Source of the DNA: Croceivirga sp.
GTDB lineage: Bacteria; Bacteroidota; Bacteroidia; Flavobacteriales; Flavobacteriaceae
Length of the DNA: 64,000 nt
Direction: 5' to 3'
NCBI GenBank assembly: GCA_028284285.1
Contig: JANQSA010000047.1
Span: 1 to 64,000 of the forward strand
The position numbers were made by a program, and so were the translations under genes. Below are positions 49,835 to 60,569 of the stretch, in pieces. The notes below the pieces were generated by a model, which worked only from the letters and a program-made list of their open reading frames with translations, was not told where the DNA came from and searched no databases. Positions within the stretch are counted from its first letter, which is position 1. Each line of letters opens with the position of its first letter.

Positions 49835-50611
49835 ATGATAAGAGAAAACAGCGAATTGCGTTTATGTATATACCTTTTACTATGCCTCTTGATCCTTTCG
49901 TCCTGTGCTTCAAGAAAGGATGTGGTATACTTTCAGGATACCGGAGATTTTGAGACTTTGGTCAATGATAACGCATTTGTTTCAAAATTCAAGGTAGATG
50001 ATTTGGTGTCTATTCATGTATCTTCTCTAAATCCTGAGGCGAGCGCACCGTTTAACTTATTTAGAGGGGCTGCGGAAGGTGGGTTTCAAGCAGAACAAGT
50101 GGATTATTTGGTAGATCAAGCGGGGGAGATTGACTTTCCTGTTATCGGAAAATTAAAAATAGAAGGCTTGTCACCAGATGAATTACGTCAATTGCTACGA
50201 GAAAAATTATCTGAATATCTAAAAGATCCCATTATTAATATTAGATTACGAAATTTTACCGTAACAGTCTTAGGGGCGGTAAACAGTCCCGGAACTTACC
50301 CAGTGAATGGGGAACAGGTTACTATCCTAGAAGCCCTTGGGTTTGCCGGAGATCTTACCATTAGAGGTGTCCGTGAAAACGTTTTGGTAATTCGGGACTT
50401 TAATGGTACAAAAGTCTACACACGAATTGATTTAACGTCTAAAGATGTAATAAAATCACCGGTGTATTATCTCACCCAAAATGATGTGGTTTATGTGGAA
50501 CCCAACAAATCAGGAATAAAAGAAACTTCAATTGATGCCAGAGCGGGAATATACGTATCGCTGGTTTCGGTTCTAATTACATCTACTGCCATATTCCTAA
50601 CAAGACGCTAG
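49835..50611 (+). CDS. Polysaccharide export lipoprotein (Wza-like)
   Basis: LLILSSCASRKDVVYFQD; VDQAGEIDFPVIGKLKIEGLSPDELRQLLREKL; VTVLGAVNSPGTYPVNGEQVTILEALGFAGDLTIRG. Confidence 0.94.
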   Translation: MIRENSELRLCIYLLLCLLILSSCASRKDVVYFQDTGDFETLVNDNAFVSKFKVDDLVSIHVSSLNPEASAPFNLFRGAAEGGFQAEQVDYLVDQAGEIDFPVIGKLKIEGLSPDELRQLLREKLSEYLKDPIINIRLRNFTVTVLGAVNSPGTYPVNGEQVTILEALGFAGDLTIRGVRENVLVIRDFNGTKVYTRIDLTSKDVIKSPVYYLTQNDVVYVEPNKSGIKETSIDARAGIYVSLVSVLITSTAIFLTRR

Positions 50612-50632
50612 CCCTCAATTAAAGCTTAACCT

Positions 50633-53017
50633 ATGAATACTAAAGATTACGGGAATTCTGCAGTTGATTTTAATTTATTATTGAAACCTTATTTGAAAAA
50701 TTGGAAATGGTTCATGCTGTCTTCAATAATAGCCTTGGTTCTTGGTTATTTGAAGATTCGCTATTCAACTCCACAATACGCCATACAGGCAAAAATTCAG
50801 ATTTTAGATGAAAAGTCAACAGCTTCAGAACTAAATCCCTTCAAAGACTTACAGGTATTCACTGGGATAAAGAATAGCAGTATACAAGATGAGATTGAGG
50901 TTTTAAGTTCCAGGTCCAATGTATTGAGTGTGGTCAAAGAACTTGGCCTAAATAAGAGTATAACAGCCTTAGGCAATATTAAGGACACCGAAATTTACGG
51001 TAAATCACCTATTAACATCAACTTCCAATCACCAGACTCCATTGTTTATAAAACGAAAACCGCATTTTTTGTTACAATTACTTCAGATACTTCGTTTGAG
51101 GTGTTTGAGGAGGAGGATGAACCTTCTAAGACCTACTCTTTTGGTAAAATAATACCTTCCCCAGCAGGTGATATTGTCATCACCCCCAATGCCATTAGTC
51201 TAAAACCGTATCACGGCAAAAGTTATGAAATAGCGATAACGCCCATAAGTATGGTCGCTGAGATATATCAAGAGGCTATCAGTTTTACTTCGGGTGAGGA
51301 GTATTCAAACATCATTTATATTTCATTGGATGATGCTGTTATTCAGCGCGGAAGAGACGTTATCAATGCTTTAGTGGCCAATTACAATAAGAATGCCTTG
51401 GAGGACAAAAAGGCCATCGCAGATCGGACATCGAATTTTATAGACGATCGAATTGCAGACATTTATGGCAGTCTTTCCTCTGTTGATCAAAGTGCTGAAG
51501 ACTTCAAGGCAGGTAGGGGAATTGCCGATATTGCGGCGCAAACCAGTGTAAACCTCAATATTGGGGCTTCTAATCAACAAGAACTCCAAAATGCTTCGGT
51601 GCAATTGGACATTGCTACCTCGATGAAAGATATCGTTGATAATCAAGAAGCTTATGAGCTTCTTCCTACAAATATTGGTTTAGATGATGGTACCATTGCC
51701 AACACCACTGCGCGTTATAATGAATTGGCTTTGGAGCGAAAAAGACTTTTGGAAAGTTCAAACGAAAAGAATCCAATCATACTCAATCTTGATCAGCAAC
51801 TGGACGGATTAAAAAGAAGCATGCAATCGAGTCTGAACAGTATGACCAATAATTTGGAATTACAGGTGAATAGTTTAAGCCAGCAACTTTCAAGGATCAA
51901 TTCTAGAATTTATTCTGCACCAAAAAATGAACGCGCATTGCGAGACATCAGCAGGCAGCAACAAACTACAGAATCCTTATATTTATATCTGTTGCAAAAA
52001 AGAGAAGAGTCACAAATTACTTTCGCATCCGCATCGCCAAAATCTAAAATTATTGATGACGCCTATCTCGTTAGCGATATACCAGTTGCCCCTAGAAGGA
52101 GCGTCACTTTTTTGATTTCATTATTGTTAGGCCTTCTTATTCCTTTTTCGATAATCTATAGCAGGGACTTGTTTGACAATAAAATACATAACAAGGCCAA
52201 TTTAGAAAAATTAACAGGAGACGTGCCGGTTTTAGCAGAACTCCCAAAAATTTCTAAAAAGGAGGAAACCCTAATTAAAACGGATGAACGTACTGTATTG
52301 GCGGAGTCTTTACGAATTTTAAGGACAAATTTGGATTACGTGCTTAAATCCAAAATGGGAGGAAAGGATAACGTTGGAAAGACTATTTTTATTACGTCGA
52401 GTGTGCCTGGAGAAGGGAAAACCTTAGTGTCCTTCAACTTGTCGATGATTTGCGCCAACGCCAATAAGAAAGTGCTGCTTATAGGTGCGGATATCAGGAA
52501 CCCAAAGATCTACAACTTCTATCAAGGTAAAAATGTGGATAAATTGTTGAAATCGACACAAAATAAGGATAACCTTGGATTAACGGATTTTATATCTGAT
52601 GAGGACATTGAAACTAAAGATGTTATTTCGTCAATTCTGGTAAACAACCAAAGTATTGATATCATTTTTTCCGGAAAAATACCCCCCAATCCCACCGAGC
52701 TGTTGATGAGTGAAAGGGTTAACGATCTGTTTAGGGAGGTAAAACAAAAATACGACTACATCATCGTTGACACAGCCCCGTTAATGGTAGTGTCGGATAC
52801 GCTCCTGATCAGTGGAAATGCTAATCAAACCTTATATGTTACCAGGGCGGGAGTTACCGAAACCAGTGTTGTCCAATTTCCAATTCAATTGCAAAAAGAG
52901 GGGAAACTTAAAGGACTGTCTTTTATTGTAAACGGCGTAAAAAGTTCTAATTTGGGATATGGTGGAAAATATGGTTATGGTTATGGAAAGCCTGAAAAAA
53001 AATGGTGGAAGTTTTAA
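50633..53017 (+). CDS. Polysaccharide co-polymerase with tyrosine autokinase domain (Wzc-like)
   Basis: Wzz-like N-term; APRRSVTFLISLLLGLLIPFSIIYSRD; TIFITSSVPGEGKTLVSFNLSMICA; YDYIIVDTAPLMVVSDTLLI; C-terminal Tyr-rich GYGGKYGYGYGK. Confidence 0.95.
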   Translation: MNTKDYGNSAVDFNLLLKPYLKNWKWFMLSSIIALVLGYLKIRYSTPQYAIQAKIQILDEKSTASELNPFKDLQVFTGIKNSSIQDEIEVLSSRSNVLSVVKELGLNKSITALGNIKDTEIYGKSPININFQSPDSIVYKTKTAFFVTITSDTSFEVFEEEDEPSKTYSFGKIIPSPAGDIVITPNAISLKPYHGKSYEIAITPISMVAEIYQEAISFTSGEEYSNIIYISLDDAVIQRGRDVINALVANYNKNALEDKKAIADRTSNFIDDRIADIYGSLSSVDQSAEDFKAGRGIADIAAQTSVNLNIGASNQQELQNASVQLDIATSMKDIVDNQEAYELLPTNIGLDDGTIANTTARYNELALERKRLLESSNEKNPIILNLDQQLDGLKRSMQSSLNSMTNNLELQVNSLSQQLSRINSRIYSAPKNERALRDISRQQQTTESLYLYLLQKREESQITFASASPKSKIIDDAYLVSDIPVAPRRSVTFLISLLLGLLIPFSIIYSRDLFDNKIHNKANLEKLTGDVPVLAELPKISKKEETLIKTDERTVLAESLRILRTNLDYVLKSKMGGKDNVGKTIFITSSVPGEGKTLVSFNLSMICANANKKVLLIGADIRNPKIYNFYQGKNVDKLLKSTQNKDNLGLTDFISDEDIETKDVISSILVNNQSIDIIFSGKIPPNPTELLMSERVNDLFREVKQKYDYIIVDTAPLMVVSDTLLISGNANQTLYVTRAGVTETSVVQFPIQLQKEGKLKGLSFIVNGVKSSNLGYGGKYGYGYGKPEKKWWKF

Positions 53018-53252
53018 GTTGTATTCCTTTCTCTATTAATATGCCTCAGGATCAAAAGCTCAAAATAGAATTATCGATTATTCTTGCTTACTCCTTTTAA
53101 CGTTGCATTATAATGATGATGCTACATATTAGAAAATCTACCCTTACAGGGAATAGCACCCATTTCTATCTGTTTCAGTATGGGTAATTTGAGGGAATGG
53201 TGAAGAAAAAAACAAGAGGAATTATCGATAAAACGGTAATGAAGAAGAATTT

Positions 53253-53996
53253 TTAAGACTTAAATTCCTCTATGGTTTGGATGATCAGATTATTTAAAAC
53301 GTATACATCAGTGTGTTTCACTTTTCCGGATTTAAGGGCATTTATATGTCGTTGGCCATGTGTGTCTGTCGCTATAAAATCATAAAAATTGTCTGCTAAA
53401 AGTTTAAAGGCTACTTTTTGAATGTTTTTCCCGTAGTATCCGAATACGGAAAGGGCATTCAATTGAAATTTCAGCCCCATTTGCTTATACTCCCGGTATT
53501 TGTTCAAATCATTATGTAAATAAACATATCGTTCCGGATGTGCAAAAACAGGGAATAGTTGGAGGTTCAGTATTTTCTTTACTGCCACATCAAAATTAAT
53601 GCTGGGCTGCAGATAGGACATTTCTATTAAGAGATGGTTTTTTCCTAACGGAAGTATCTTTCCGTCCTCTAAAATATTTTCGAAATTATCATCTATCATG
53701 TGTTCTGCGGCAACATCTAAAGCTACATCCATAATACCCTGCGACGCCATTTCGTTTTTGAGTTGCTGAAAAGAATGGGTTATGGTTTCCGGAGTATTCT
53801 CATAATAATTATGCATGATATGGGGAGTACATATAAAATGGTTTACCCCAAATTCAGAAAAAGCTTTAATAAGTGCTATGGATTCTTCAACAGTTTTCGC
53901 GCCATCATCAATACCCGGTAAGATATGGTTATGTATGTCTACAAATCCATGAAGCAGATCTACCAAGAAGCGTTTCTTATGAAAAAAACTGAACAT
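53253..53996 (-). CDS. CpsB/CapC-type (PHP-domain) tyrosine-protein phosphatase
   Basis: FVDIHNHILPGIDDGAKTVEESIALIKAFSEFGVNHFICTPHIM; FPVFAHPERYVYL; FIATDTHG. Confidence 0.92.
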   Translation of the reverse strand: MFSFFHKKRFLVDLLHGFVDIHNHILPGIDDGAKTVEESIALIKAFSEFGVNHFICTPHIMHNYYENTPETITHSFQQLKNEMASQGIMDVALDVAAEHMIDDNFENILEDGKILPLGKNHLLIEMSYLQPSINFDVAVKKILNLQLFPVFAHPERYVYLHNDLNKYREYKQMGLKFQLNALSVFGYYGKNIQKVAFKLLADNFYDFIATDTHGQRHINALKSGKVKHTDVYVLNNLIIQTIEEFKS

Positions 53997-54340
53997 GTGT
54001 TTTTATTTTCCGTAGCAGTATTTTATAATGCCCCTAAAAAGTTGAGTAGGGGAGTGCGGAGTGGAGAAATCGGTGAAAGCCTTTTGGTCTCTTTTGATAT
54101 ATTGTTCAGATATTCTTCCAAGGCTACTTTCCTTGGGATGTACTCTTCCTTTTTTTTAGGTACCCTAATGTTCATTTTTCAAGCTTTGATAACATAAAGC
54201 TATTTGTTTTAGTGAGATGAAGCAAATATGGACCTACTTAATTACTATTTTGATACTGCGCCAAATCTTAGCAGGACTTTATGCTGTCTCTGAGCCATAC
54301 GGGTACGGAATTTCCTCTGCGTTGGGGAAGATAGATCGAT

Positions 54341-55042
54341 TTACTTCAAAACCCTTCGCATAAAATCTTCTTTGTAAGCACGACCAATGGGAAGCTTTGT
54401 TCCTCCCTTGAGGCAGACCTGATTACCTACTATTTTTTCGATTTTCTCCGTATTAATGATATGCGATTTGTGGATACGATAAAATCGATCACCGGGGAGT
54501 GTTTCAAGCCAGAGGCGAAGCGGTTCACCGGATACGTATCTTTTGTTGTCTGTTATGATTTCGGTATAGTCGGAATCTGAGGTGATATGATAGATGTCTT
54601 CAATGTTTACCTTGATATGTTCATAACCGGACTTGAAATAGATTTCTTTTCTTGGAAGAGAGTAGTCGTTAAAGCTGGGGTCCTTCTGTGTCGTCTTACG
54701 TTCAGAAGCCTTGGAGACCGCCTTCAAAAACCTTTGGAAGGAAAATGGCTTCAATAGATAATCCACAACATTGAACTCGTAACTTTCCAACGCATATTCG
54801 GAAAAAGCGGTAGTGAGTATCACGTTGGGTGGATGAGGAACTGTTTTTAAAAAGTCGATACCGGATAGTTTAGGGAGATGAATGTCAAGAAAAAGGAGGT
54901 CAACGGCTTCGTTTTTCAAGAACTCTATAGCCTGCAAGGCGTCCGAAAAAGTGCCTTTCAGCACAAGCGACCCCGTGTCCTGGATATATTTTTTAAGTAT
55001 ACGCTGTGCCGGGGGTTGATCTTCAACAATAATGCAGGTCAT
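54341..55042 (-). CDS. LytTR-family response regulator
   Basis: MTCIIVEDQPPAQRILKKYI; LLFLDIHLPKLSGIDFLKTV; FYRIHKSHIINTEKIEKI. Confidence 0.94.
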   Translation of the reverse strand: MTCIIVEDQPPAQRILKKYIQDTGSLVLKGTFSDALQAIEFLKNEAVDLLFLDIHLPKLSGIDFLKTVPHPPNVILTTAFSEYALESYEFNVVDYLLKPFSFQRFLKAVSKASERKTTQKDPSFNDYSLPRKEIYFKSGYEHIKVNIEDIYHITSDSDYTEIITDNKRYVSGEPLRLWLETLPGDRFYRIHKSHIINTEKIEKIVGNQVCLKGGTKLPIGRAYKEDFMRRVLK

Positions 55043-56049
55043 GAGCTATTCATTTTTTCCAGTTCCATGGATAGGTTCACTTCGTATCTGTTCCCCTCTT
55101 TATGGATTTTTAATCCATGCTTGTTTGGGTAGAGCAATTGCAGGCGTTTCCTAACATTTTTAAGCCCGATCCCGGTAGCTACGGTGTCCAGTCCTTCACT
55201 GGGCATGTAATTGTTGGCACTGTGAAAGTGCAAAACAGTGCCTTTCATTTCAAGGTCAATTTCAATTTCAATGTTTTCCGACTGACCTGCTTGACTATGT
55301 TTAAAAGCATTTTCAATAAAGACGATCAAAATCAGTGGAGCTATCCGGTACCCTGCTGCAATGCCTTTCACATTGAATCGTACAACGCCCCGATCCTCAA
55401 TCTGTAATTTATTTAGCTTTATAAAGTTATGCAACTGTTCCACTTCTTTCTCCAGTGGAACAAATTTTTCCTTGCATTCATACAGCATATAGCGTAACAA
55501 GCCACTGAGTTCAAGAATGATCTCCGGGGTTTTCGTGGAACCTTCCAGGGCATAGGAATACAGATTGTTCAGATTGTTGAACAGAAAATGAGGATTGATC
55601 TGCGAGCGCAGAAACTGTAATTCACCCTCCTGCACAGTACTTTTTAAAGCTTCGATCTGTTCCTGTTTTTGGAGGGCGTCCCATCCGAACTTAAAACCGG
55701 AAAGTATGGTAATGACAGGAAGAACTTCTATTAATGAGAAGATGATACCGGGAAAATTCTTGGCTCTTTTTGTACCGGGAAAGAAAACCTGTTCAAGGAA
55801 CAATTCCTCCAACCCGATGACCATTGCAATAATAAGGATTACATAGGCAAAAAAAGGCACGTATTTTTTGCGGTATAAAAAACGGGGCATCAGCCAATAC
55901 CCAATAAGCCATGCCGCTATGACATGGGTAGAAAAGAAAGCCACCTGGGACCAACGGAATTCGGGGTTCTGCCGGTCAAATGAATAGAACAGAAAAACCA
56001 GAACAATCAAAACTATCTGAAAGATGAGCTCCTTTCTTGAAATTGACAT
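55039..56049 (-). CDS. LytS/YehU-type sensor histidine kinase (His_kinase domain)
   Basis: ELQFLRSQINPHFLFNNLNNLYSYAL; LILIVFIENAFKHS; GIGLKNVRKRLQLLYP. Confidence 0.94.
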   Translation of the reverse strand: MSISRKELIFQIVLIVLVFLFYSFDRQNPEFRWSQVAFFSTHVIAAWLIGYWLMPRFLYRKKYVPFFAYVILIIAMVIGLEELFLEQVFFPGTKRAKNFPGIIFSLIEVLPVITILSGFKFGWDALQKQEQIEALKSTVQEGELQFLRSQINPHFLFNNLNNLYSYALEGSTKTPEIILELSGLLRYMLYECKEKFVPLEKEVEQLHNFIKLNKLQIEDRGVVRFNVKGIAAGYRIAPLILIVFIENAFKHSQAGQSENIEIEIDLEMKGTVLHFHSANNYMPSEGLDTVATGIGLKNVRKRLQLLYPNKHGLKIHKEGNRYEVNLSMELEKMNSS

Positions 56050-56234
56050 GATAGTTGTAAGGTTGGTCTAAAGGTATTCTTTACAAGGTAGTAAAAGAAA
56101 TGATATCCAGTGAACGACAGTTTTTGGAGGGTAAACCGCAAAGCTTTGTTCGTGTTTTCAACCTGCGTTGTTTGTCGTAAAAGGTCAGTCGTTCGCAGAA
56201 AAAGATTTTCTTTCCTTTTTTTTCTTGTTCATTT

Positions 56235-58640
56235 TTGAACCAAAATTGCATAACCATGAAAGTCCGGAAAGCCTTGCTTCCCATACCCCTTTTTTTCTTG
56301 TTTTTTTTCAGTGCACATACTATGGCACAATTAAATACGGTAACCTATATAGGCAAGGTAGTGGATAAGAGCTCAGGTCAGCCTGTTGCGTATGCTACGG
56401 TGATCATTGCCGACAATGCAACCCAACAACCCATAACGGGAAGCACAACGCTTGAGGATGGTAGTTTTTCCCTGGAAACCAGCGCCTCTAACTATTATAT
56501 AGAGATACGTTTTATGGGTTTTAAAAACAAAGTAGTACGTCCTTCCTTGTCAAACGCGAAAACTATTGATTTAGGTATTATTGAAGTGGAGGAGGATGCA
56601 CAGCAATTGAAGGAAGTGGTTGTTGAAGGCGAGGTGTCGCAGACGGTTTTTCAGCTGGATAAAAGAGTATTCAATGTGGGTAAGGATTTAAGTAGCACCG
56701 GGGCCAGTGCCCTGGAAGTGTTGAACAATGTCCCCTCTGTAAATGTGAATATTGAAGGGCAGATCAGTCTACGGGGCAGTCAGGGGGTGCAGGTACTTAT
56801 CAATGGCAAACCTTCCATATTAACCAGTGATGAGAACAATGCATTGGGTACTATTACAGCGGATATCATTGATCGGGTTGAAGTGATCACCAATCCATCG
56901 GCCAAGTATGATGCGGAAGGTACTTCGGGCATCATCAATATAGTACTGAAAAAAGAGGAGAAAAAGGGATTGAACGGATCTGTTTCCGTGAATACCGGAG
57001 CCCCCAATAACCACAGTGTTGGGATCAGCCTTAATCGCAGGACCGAAAAACTCAACCTGTTTACCCAAATAGGCTTGGGATACCGAGAACTGCCTAACGA
57101 AATTACGGTGCGCAATACAGACCTGACCACGGGGACCAGTATTCTTTCCAACGGGGATGAGTTCCGCAATGAAACGTTTTACAATTTTATCCTGGGAACG
57201 GACTATTATTTCAGTGCTACCAGCGTGGTAACCTTATCGGGAAATTTTGCTCTCGAAATTGAAGACCAGCCTTCCACCACTAATTTTGCAGCGCTGGACA
57301 GCTCGGGAAATTTTACTTCGGAATGGGAGCGCACGGAAGTAACGGATGCCAGAAACCCCAAGTTTCAATATGAGCTACAATACAAAAAGGACTTTGAGGA
57401 CGACGAGGACCACGATCTCCTCTTCAGCGCTTTGGGAAACTTTTTCGGGAAGGATCAGAATTCAGAATTTCTGGACACCACGCTTTCCGGGGAAGACCGT
57501 GATGCTGAACAGAACACGCGTACCAATTTTCAAGAAGCCATATTCACTTTCAAACTGGATTACACCAGGCCGTTTTCAGAGAAGTTTTCCGTAGAGACCG
57601 GGGCACAGTACATTCTCAATGATGTCAGCAATGATTTTGAAGTGCAGAATCTTGAGAATGGACAGTTTGTGACGGATCCGGGACTGACCAACATCTTTGA
57701 GTTTGACCAAAACGTACTGGGGGTCTATGGCACAGTGGCCTATGAAGGAAAAAAACTGGGGATAAAAGCCGGAATGCGGATGGAAAATACCGATTTGGGC
57801 ACCCTGCTGGTCAACACCAATGAGACAAATGACCAAAACTATACCAATTTGTTTCCAAGTGTACATACTTCGTATAAGTTTTCGGAAAAGATTTCGCTTC
57901 AGGCCGGGTATTCCAAAAGAATTTACAGACCAAGATTATGGGACCTGAATCCGTTTTTCAACATACGGAACAATTTCAACATTCGACAAGGGAATCCCAA
58001 TCTACTTCCGGAGTTCACAGATTCCTATGAAGTGACAGGGATCTTCTTTATTGGGAAAACCTCATTGAATCTTGGGGTCTATCACAGGTACACTACGGAT
58101 ATCATAGAACGAATATCCATTTTTGAAAACAATGTGAACATCACAAGACCGGAGAATATAGGAACCAACCAAACCTGGGGGGTGGAGTTTAACACAAAAT
58201 ACAGTCCATCCAATTGGCTCACCTTTAACCTGGATTTCAATTACAATACCTTTGCCCGGGAGGGTAGCCTGGAGGGCACCGTATTTGACTTCAGCGCCGA
58301 ACAGTGGTCATCAAAATTACTGACCAAACTGAAATTGCCCTGGGACATAGATTTTGAAACTACGGGGAATTACAGGTCTGCCTATCAAACCGTACAGGGA
58401 GAAATAAATGACATTGCCTTTTTAGACTTTGGACTGCGAAAGAAGATTATGAAGGGTAAGGCCGTTTTGAATATGAGTGTCCGCGACGCATTTGCCTCCC
58501 GAATACGTGAAAATCAAATTGTACAGAACGATTTTGAAGTGTTCAACCGAAGTTTCAGGGCAAGGTTTGTTGCCTTTGGCTTCAGTTATGGTTTTGGCAA
58601 GGGAGAAGCCATGCAATACTCCGGAGGGAGAAGAAGGTAG
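56235..58640 (+). CDS. Outer membrane beta-barrel / TonB-dependent receptor-like protein with carboxypeptidase-like regulatory domain (likely start 56256, MKVRKALL)
   Basis: GKVVDKSSGQPVAYATVIIAD; SALEVLNNVPSVNVNIEGQISLRGSQGVQVLINGKPS; IDRVEVITNPSAKYDAEGTSGIINIVLKK. Confidence 0.92.
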   Translation: MNQNCITMKVRKALLPIPLFFLFFFSAHTMAQLNTVTYIGKVVDKSSGQPVAYATVIIADNATQQPITGSTTLEDGSFSLETSASNYYIEIRFMGFKNKVVRPSLSNAKTIDLGIIEVEEDAQQLKEVVVEGEVSQTVFQLDKRVFNVGKDLSSTGASALEVLNNVPSVNVNIEGQISLRGSQGVQVLINGKPSILTSDENNALGTITADIIDRVEVITNPSAKYDAEGTSGIINIVLKKEEKKGLNGSVSVNTGAPNNHSVGISLNRRTEKLNLFTQIGLGYRELPNEITVRNTDLTTGTSILSNGDEFRNETFYNFILGTDYYFSATSVVTLSGNFALEIEDQPSTTNFAALDSSGNFTSEWERTEVTDARNPKFQYELQYKKDFEDDEDHDLLFSALGNFFGKDQNSEFLDTTLSGEDRDAEQNTRTNFQEAIFTFKLDYTRPFSEKFSVETGAQYILNDVSNDFEVQNLENGQFVTDPGLTNIFEFDQNVLGVYGTVAYEGKKLGIKAGMRMENTDLGTLLVNTNETNDQNYTNLFPSVHTSYKFSEKISLQAGYSKRIYRPRLWDLNPFFNIRNNFNIRQGNPNLLPEFTDSYEVTGIFFIGKTSLNLGVYHRYTTDIIERISIFENNVNITRPENIGTNQTWGVEFNTKYSPSNWLTFNLDFNYNTFAREGSLEGTVFDFSAEQWSSKLLTKLKLPWDIDFETTGNYRSAYQTVQGEINDIAFLDFGLRKKIMKGKAVLNMSVRDAFASRIRENQIVQNDFEVFNRSFRARFVAFGFSYGFGKGEAMQYSGGRRR

Positions 58641-58985
58641 TAATGATTGTACACCAGGAACCCCATTTCTATTTCACTTGCTCTAAAAAAACCCGCACCC
58701 GTAAATATACGTCTTTTTGGAATGATACGTTTTCTTCTTTTCGAAAGCCAAATGAATTATTGCGCCAAACCCGCCATTATTTTCCAGGATATTTAAAACG
58801 TTTAAAATGGGTACATACCCTCCTTCCAAATCAAAAATATAGGTTTTCGTTACGTTCTGTGCTGTTTGGATGCGGTGAGGGGCATTAAAATCAATAAAGA
58901 GCATCTCGTATAATTCGATTGTATTGTCAAATCTGCGTTTGAAGGTCTTATCTTTAGAGAACAATCAAATTAGTACAGATAAAAA

Positions 58986-60449
58986 ATGAATAGGTTTTAC
59001 TTGATCATATTAGTGGTATTTCTTCATATTGGGTGTAAGAAAAGCAACAAAACTTCGGAGAACAGTGTTGGATCGGAACCCGTTGGAACTGAAAACATGG
59101 CCTATAGATGGGGTCAAGTTGCCCTGACCGCAACGGCAAATGATACAGAACGATTTCAACCCAGACCAACAGTAACCTCCCGATATTTAGCATTGATTTT
59201 CGTTGCTGTTTTTGATGCCTGGTCGCGATATGATGAAAACGCAATTCCGGTTTACTTAAATGACGTTGAACGAAGACCAAAAAAGGAACATTCCTTAAAC
59301 AATAAGGAAGTAGCTATCAGTTATGCTGCATTTAGAACATTAAATGAATATTATTTCACCGATAAAAAGCAGTTCTCTGATTTTATGATAACCCTAGGTT
59401 TGGATCCAAACAACAAGAGCTTGGACCCAAACAGCCCGGAGGGCATTGGGAACCTGGCGGCCAGAGCAGTAATAGAAGCACGTAAGGGCGACGGTGCAAA
59501 TCAATATGGAGAGGAAAAGGGGTCAAATGGAGAGCCCTATTTCAACTATGTGGGATATGAACCCATTAATTCTGCAGACGATAATGTTGACCCAAATCGT
59601 TGGCAACCCAAGTATTTTTCGGACGGAAAGGGAGGAAAGTTTGCTCCGGGTTGTTTGACACCCTTTTGGGACAAAGTAAAACCAATTGCCCTAGCGTCCG
59701 CAGATCAGTTCAGACCTGGTCCTCCTCCTATGATCGGTTCTGAACAATTGGAAGGAGAAGTACAAGAAGTGGTGGAGATGCAGACCAATTTAACTGATTA
59801 TCAAAAAGCTTTGGTCGAGTTTATGAGGGATGGTCCGAAATCCGTCCAGCAGGCCGGACATTGGCTCATGTTTGCCCAGGATGTCTCAAAAAGGGATGAT
59901 CATACCCTTGACCAGGATGTCAAAATGTATTTCTACAATCAAGTGGTTGCCATGGATGCTTTTATCGCATCCTGGGATTCAAAAATGCATTATGATTATG
60001 CAAGACCATACGCTTTGGTCCACGAATACTATGGTAACAAAATAATAAAGGCATGGGGAGGAGAAGGCAAGGGAATGATAGAAATGAAAGGAAAACAATG
60101 GCGGCCCTACTCTCCTGAAACCTTTTTATGTCCCCCGTTTCCAAGCTATGTTTCAGGTCATAGCACCATTAGCGGGGGATGTGGAGAAGCTTTAAAAATC
60201 TGGACAGGCAATGATTACTTCGGCTCAGAGGCCCGATTGGTGGCAGGCGCCATGACCGAGCCTTATCATTTGGGAGATACGATAACCCTTAAATTTCCAA
60301 CCTTTACGGTAACCGCTGAAATGGCTGGGGTCTCAAGGGTTTTGGGTGGATACCATATCCAATCGGACAACGTTGCCGGATTAGAATTGGGCAGAAATGT
60401 GGCCAGGGAAGTCTGGAAGTTTTACCAGAGGCATTTAGGCGAAGAATAA
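58986..60449 (+). CDS. Vanadium-dependent haloperoxidase / PAP2-like lipoprotein
   Basis: HIGCKKSNK lipobox; ALIFVAVFDAWSRYD; PPFPSYVSGHSTISGGCGEAL; RVLGGYHIQSDNVAGLELGRNVA. Confidence 0.85.
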   Translation: MNRFYLIILVVFLHIGCKKSNKTSENSVGSEPVGTENMAYRWGQVALTATANDTERFQPRPTVTSRYLALIFVAVFDAWSRYDENAIPVYLNDVERRPKKEHSLNNKEVAISYAAFRTLNEYYFTDKKQFSDFMITLGLDPNNKSLDPNSPEGIGNLAARAVIEARKGDGANQYGEEKGSNGEPYFNYVGYEPINSADDNVDPNRWQPKYFSDGKGGKFAPGCLTPFWDKVKPIALASADQFRPGPPPMIGSEQLEGEVQEVVEMQTNLTDYQKALVEFMRDGPKSVQQAGHWLMFAQDVSKRDDHTLDQDVKMYFYNQVVAMDAFIASWDSKMHYDYARPYALVHEYYGNKIIKAWGGEGKGMIEMKGKQWRPYSPETFLCPPFPSYVSGHSTISGGCGEALKIWTGNDYFGSEARLVAGAMTEPYHLGDTITLKFPTFTVTAEMAGVSRVLGGYHIQSDNVAGLELGRNVAREVWKFYQRHLGEE

Positions 60450-60569
60450 CCTATCAAACTGTTTCCTATTCATATGGGAAGTCTTTGGCCGTACTACGTA
60501 TCCACTGGAGATGACTGGCAATTTTTTATACTTTATAAAACCTTCGATCTTTAAGACCCGGATAAGCAA

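Noticed and set aside
58683-58964. 93-aa minus ORF between the receptor-like and haloperoxidase genes
   Set aside because: No family signal; overlaps another ORF on the opposite strand and probable promoter region.
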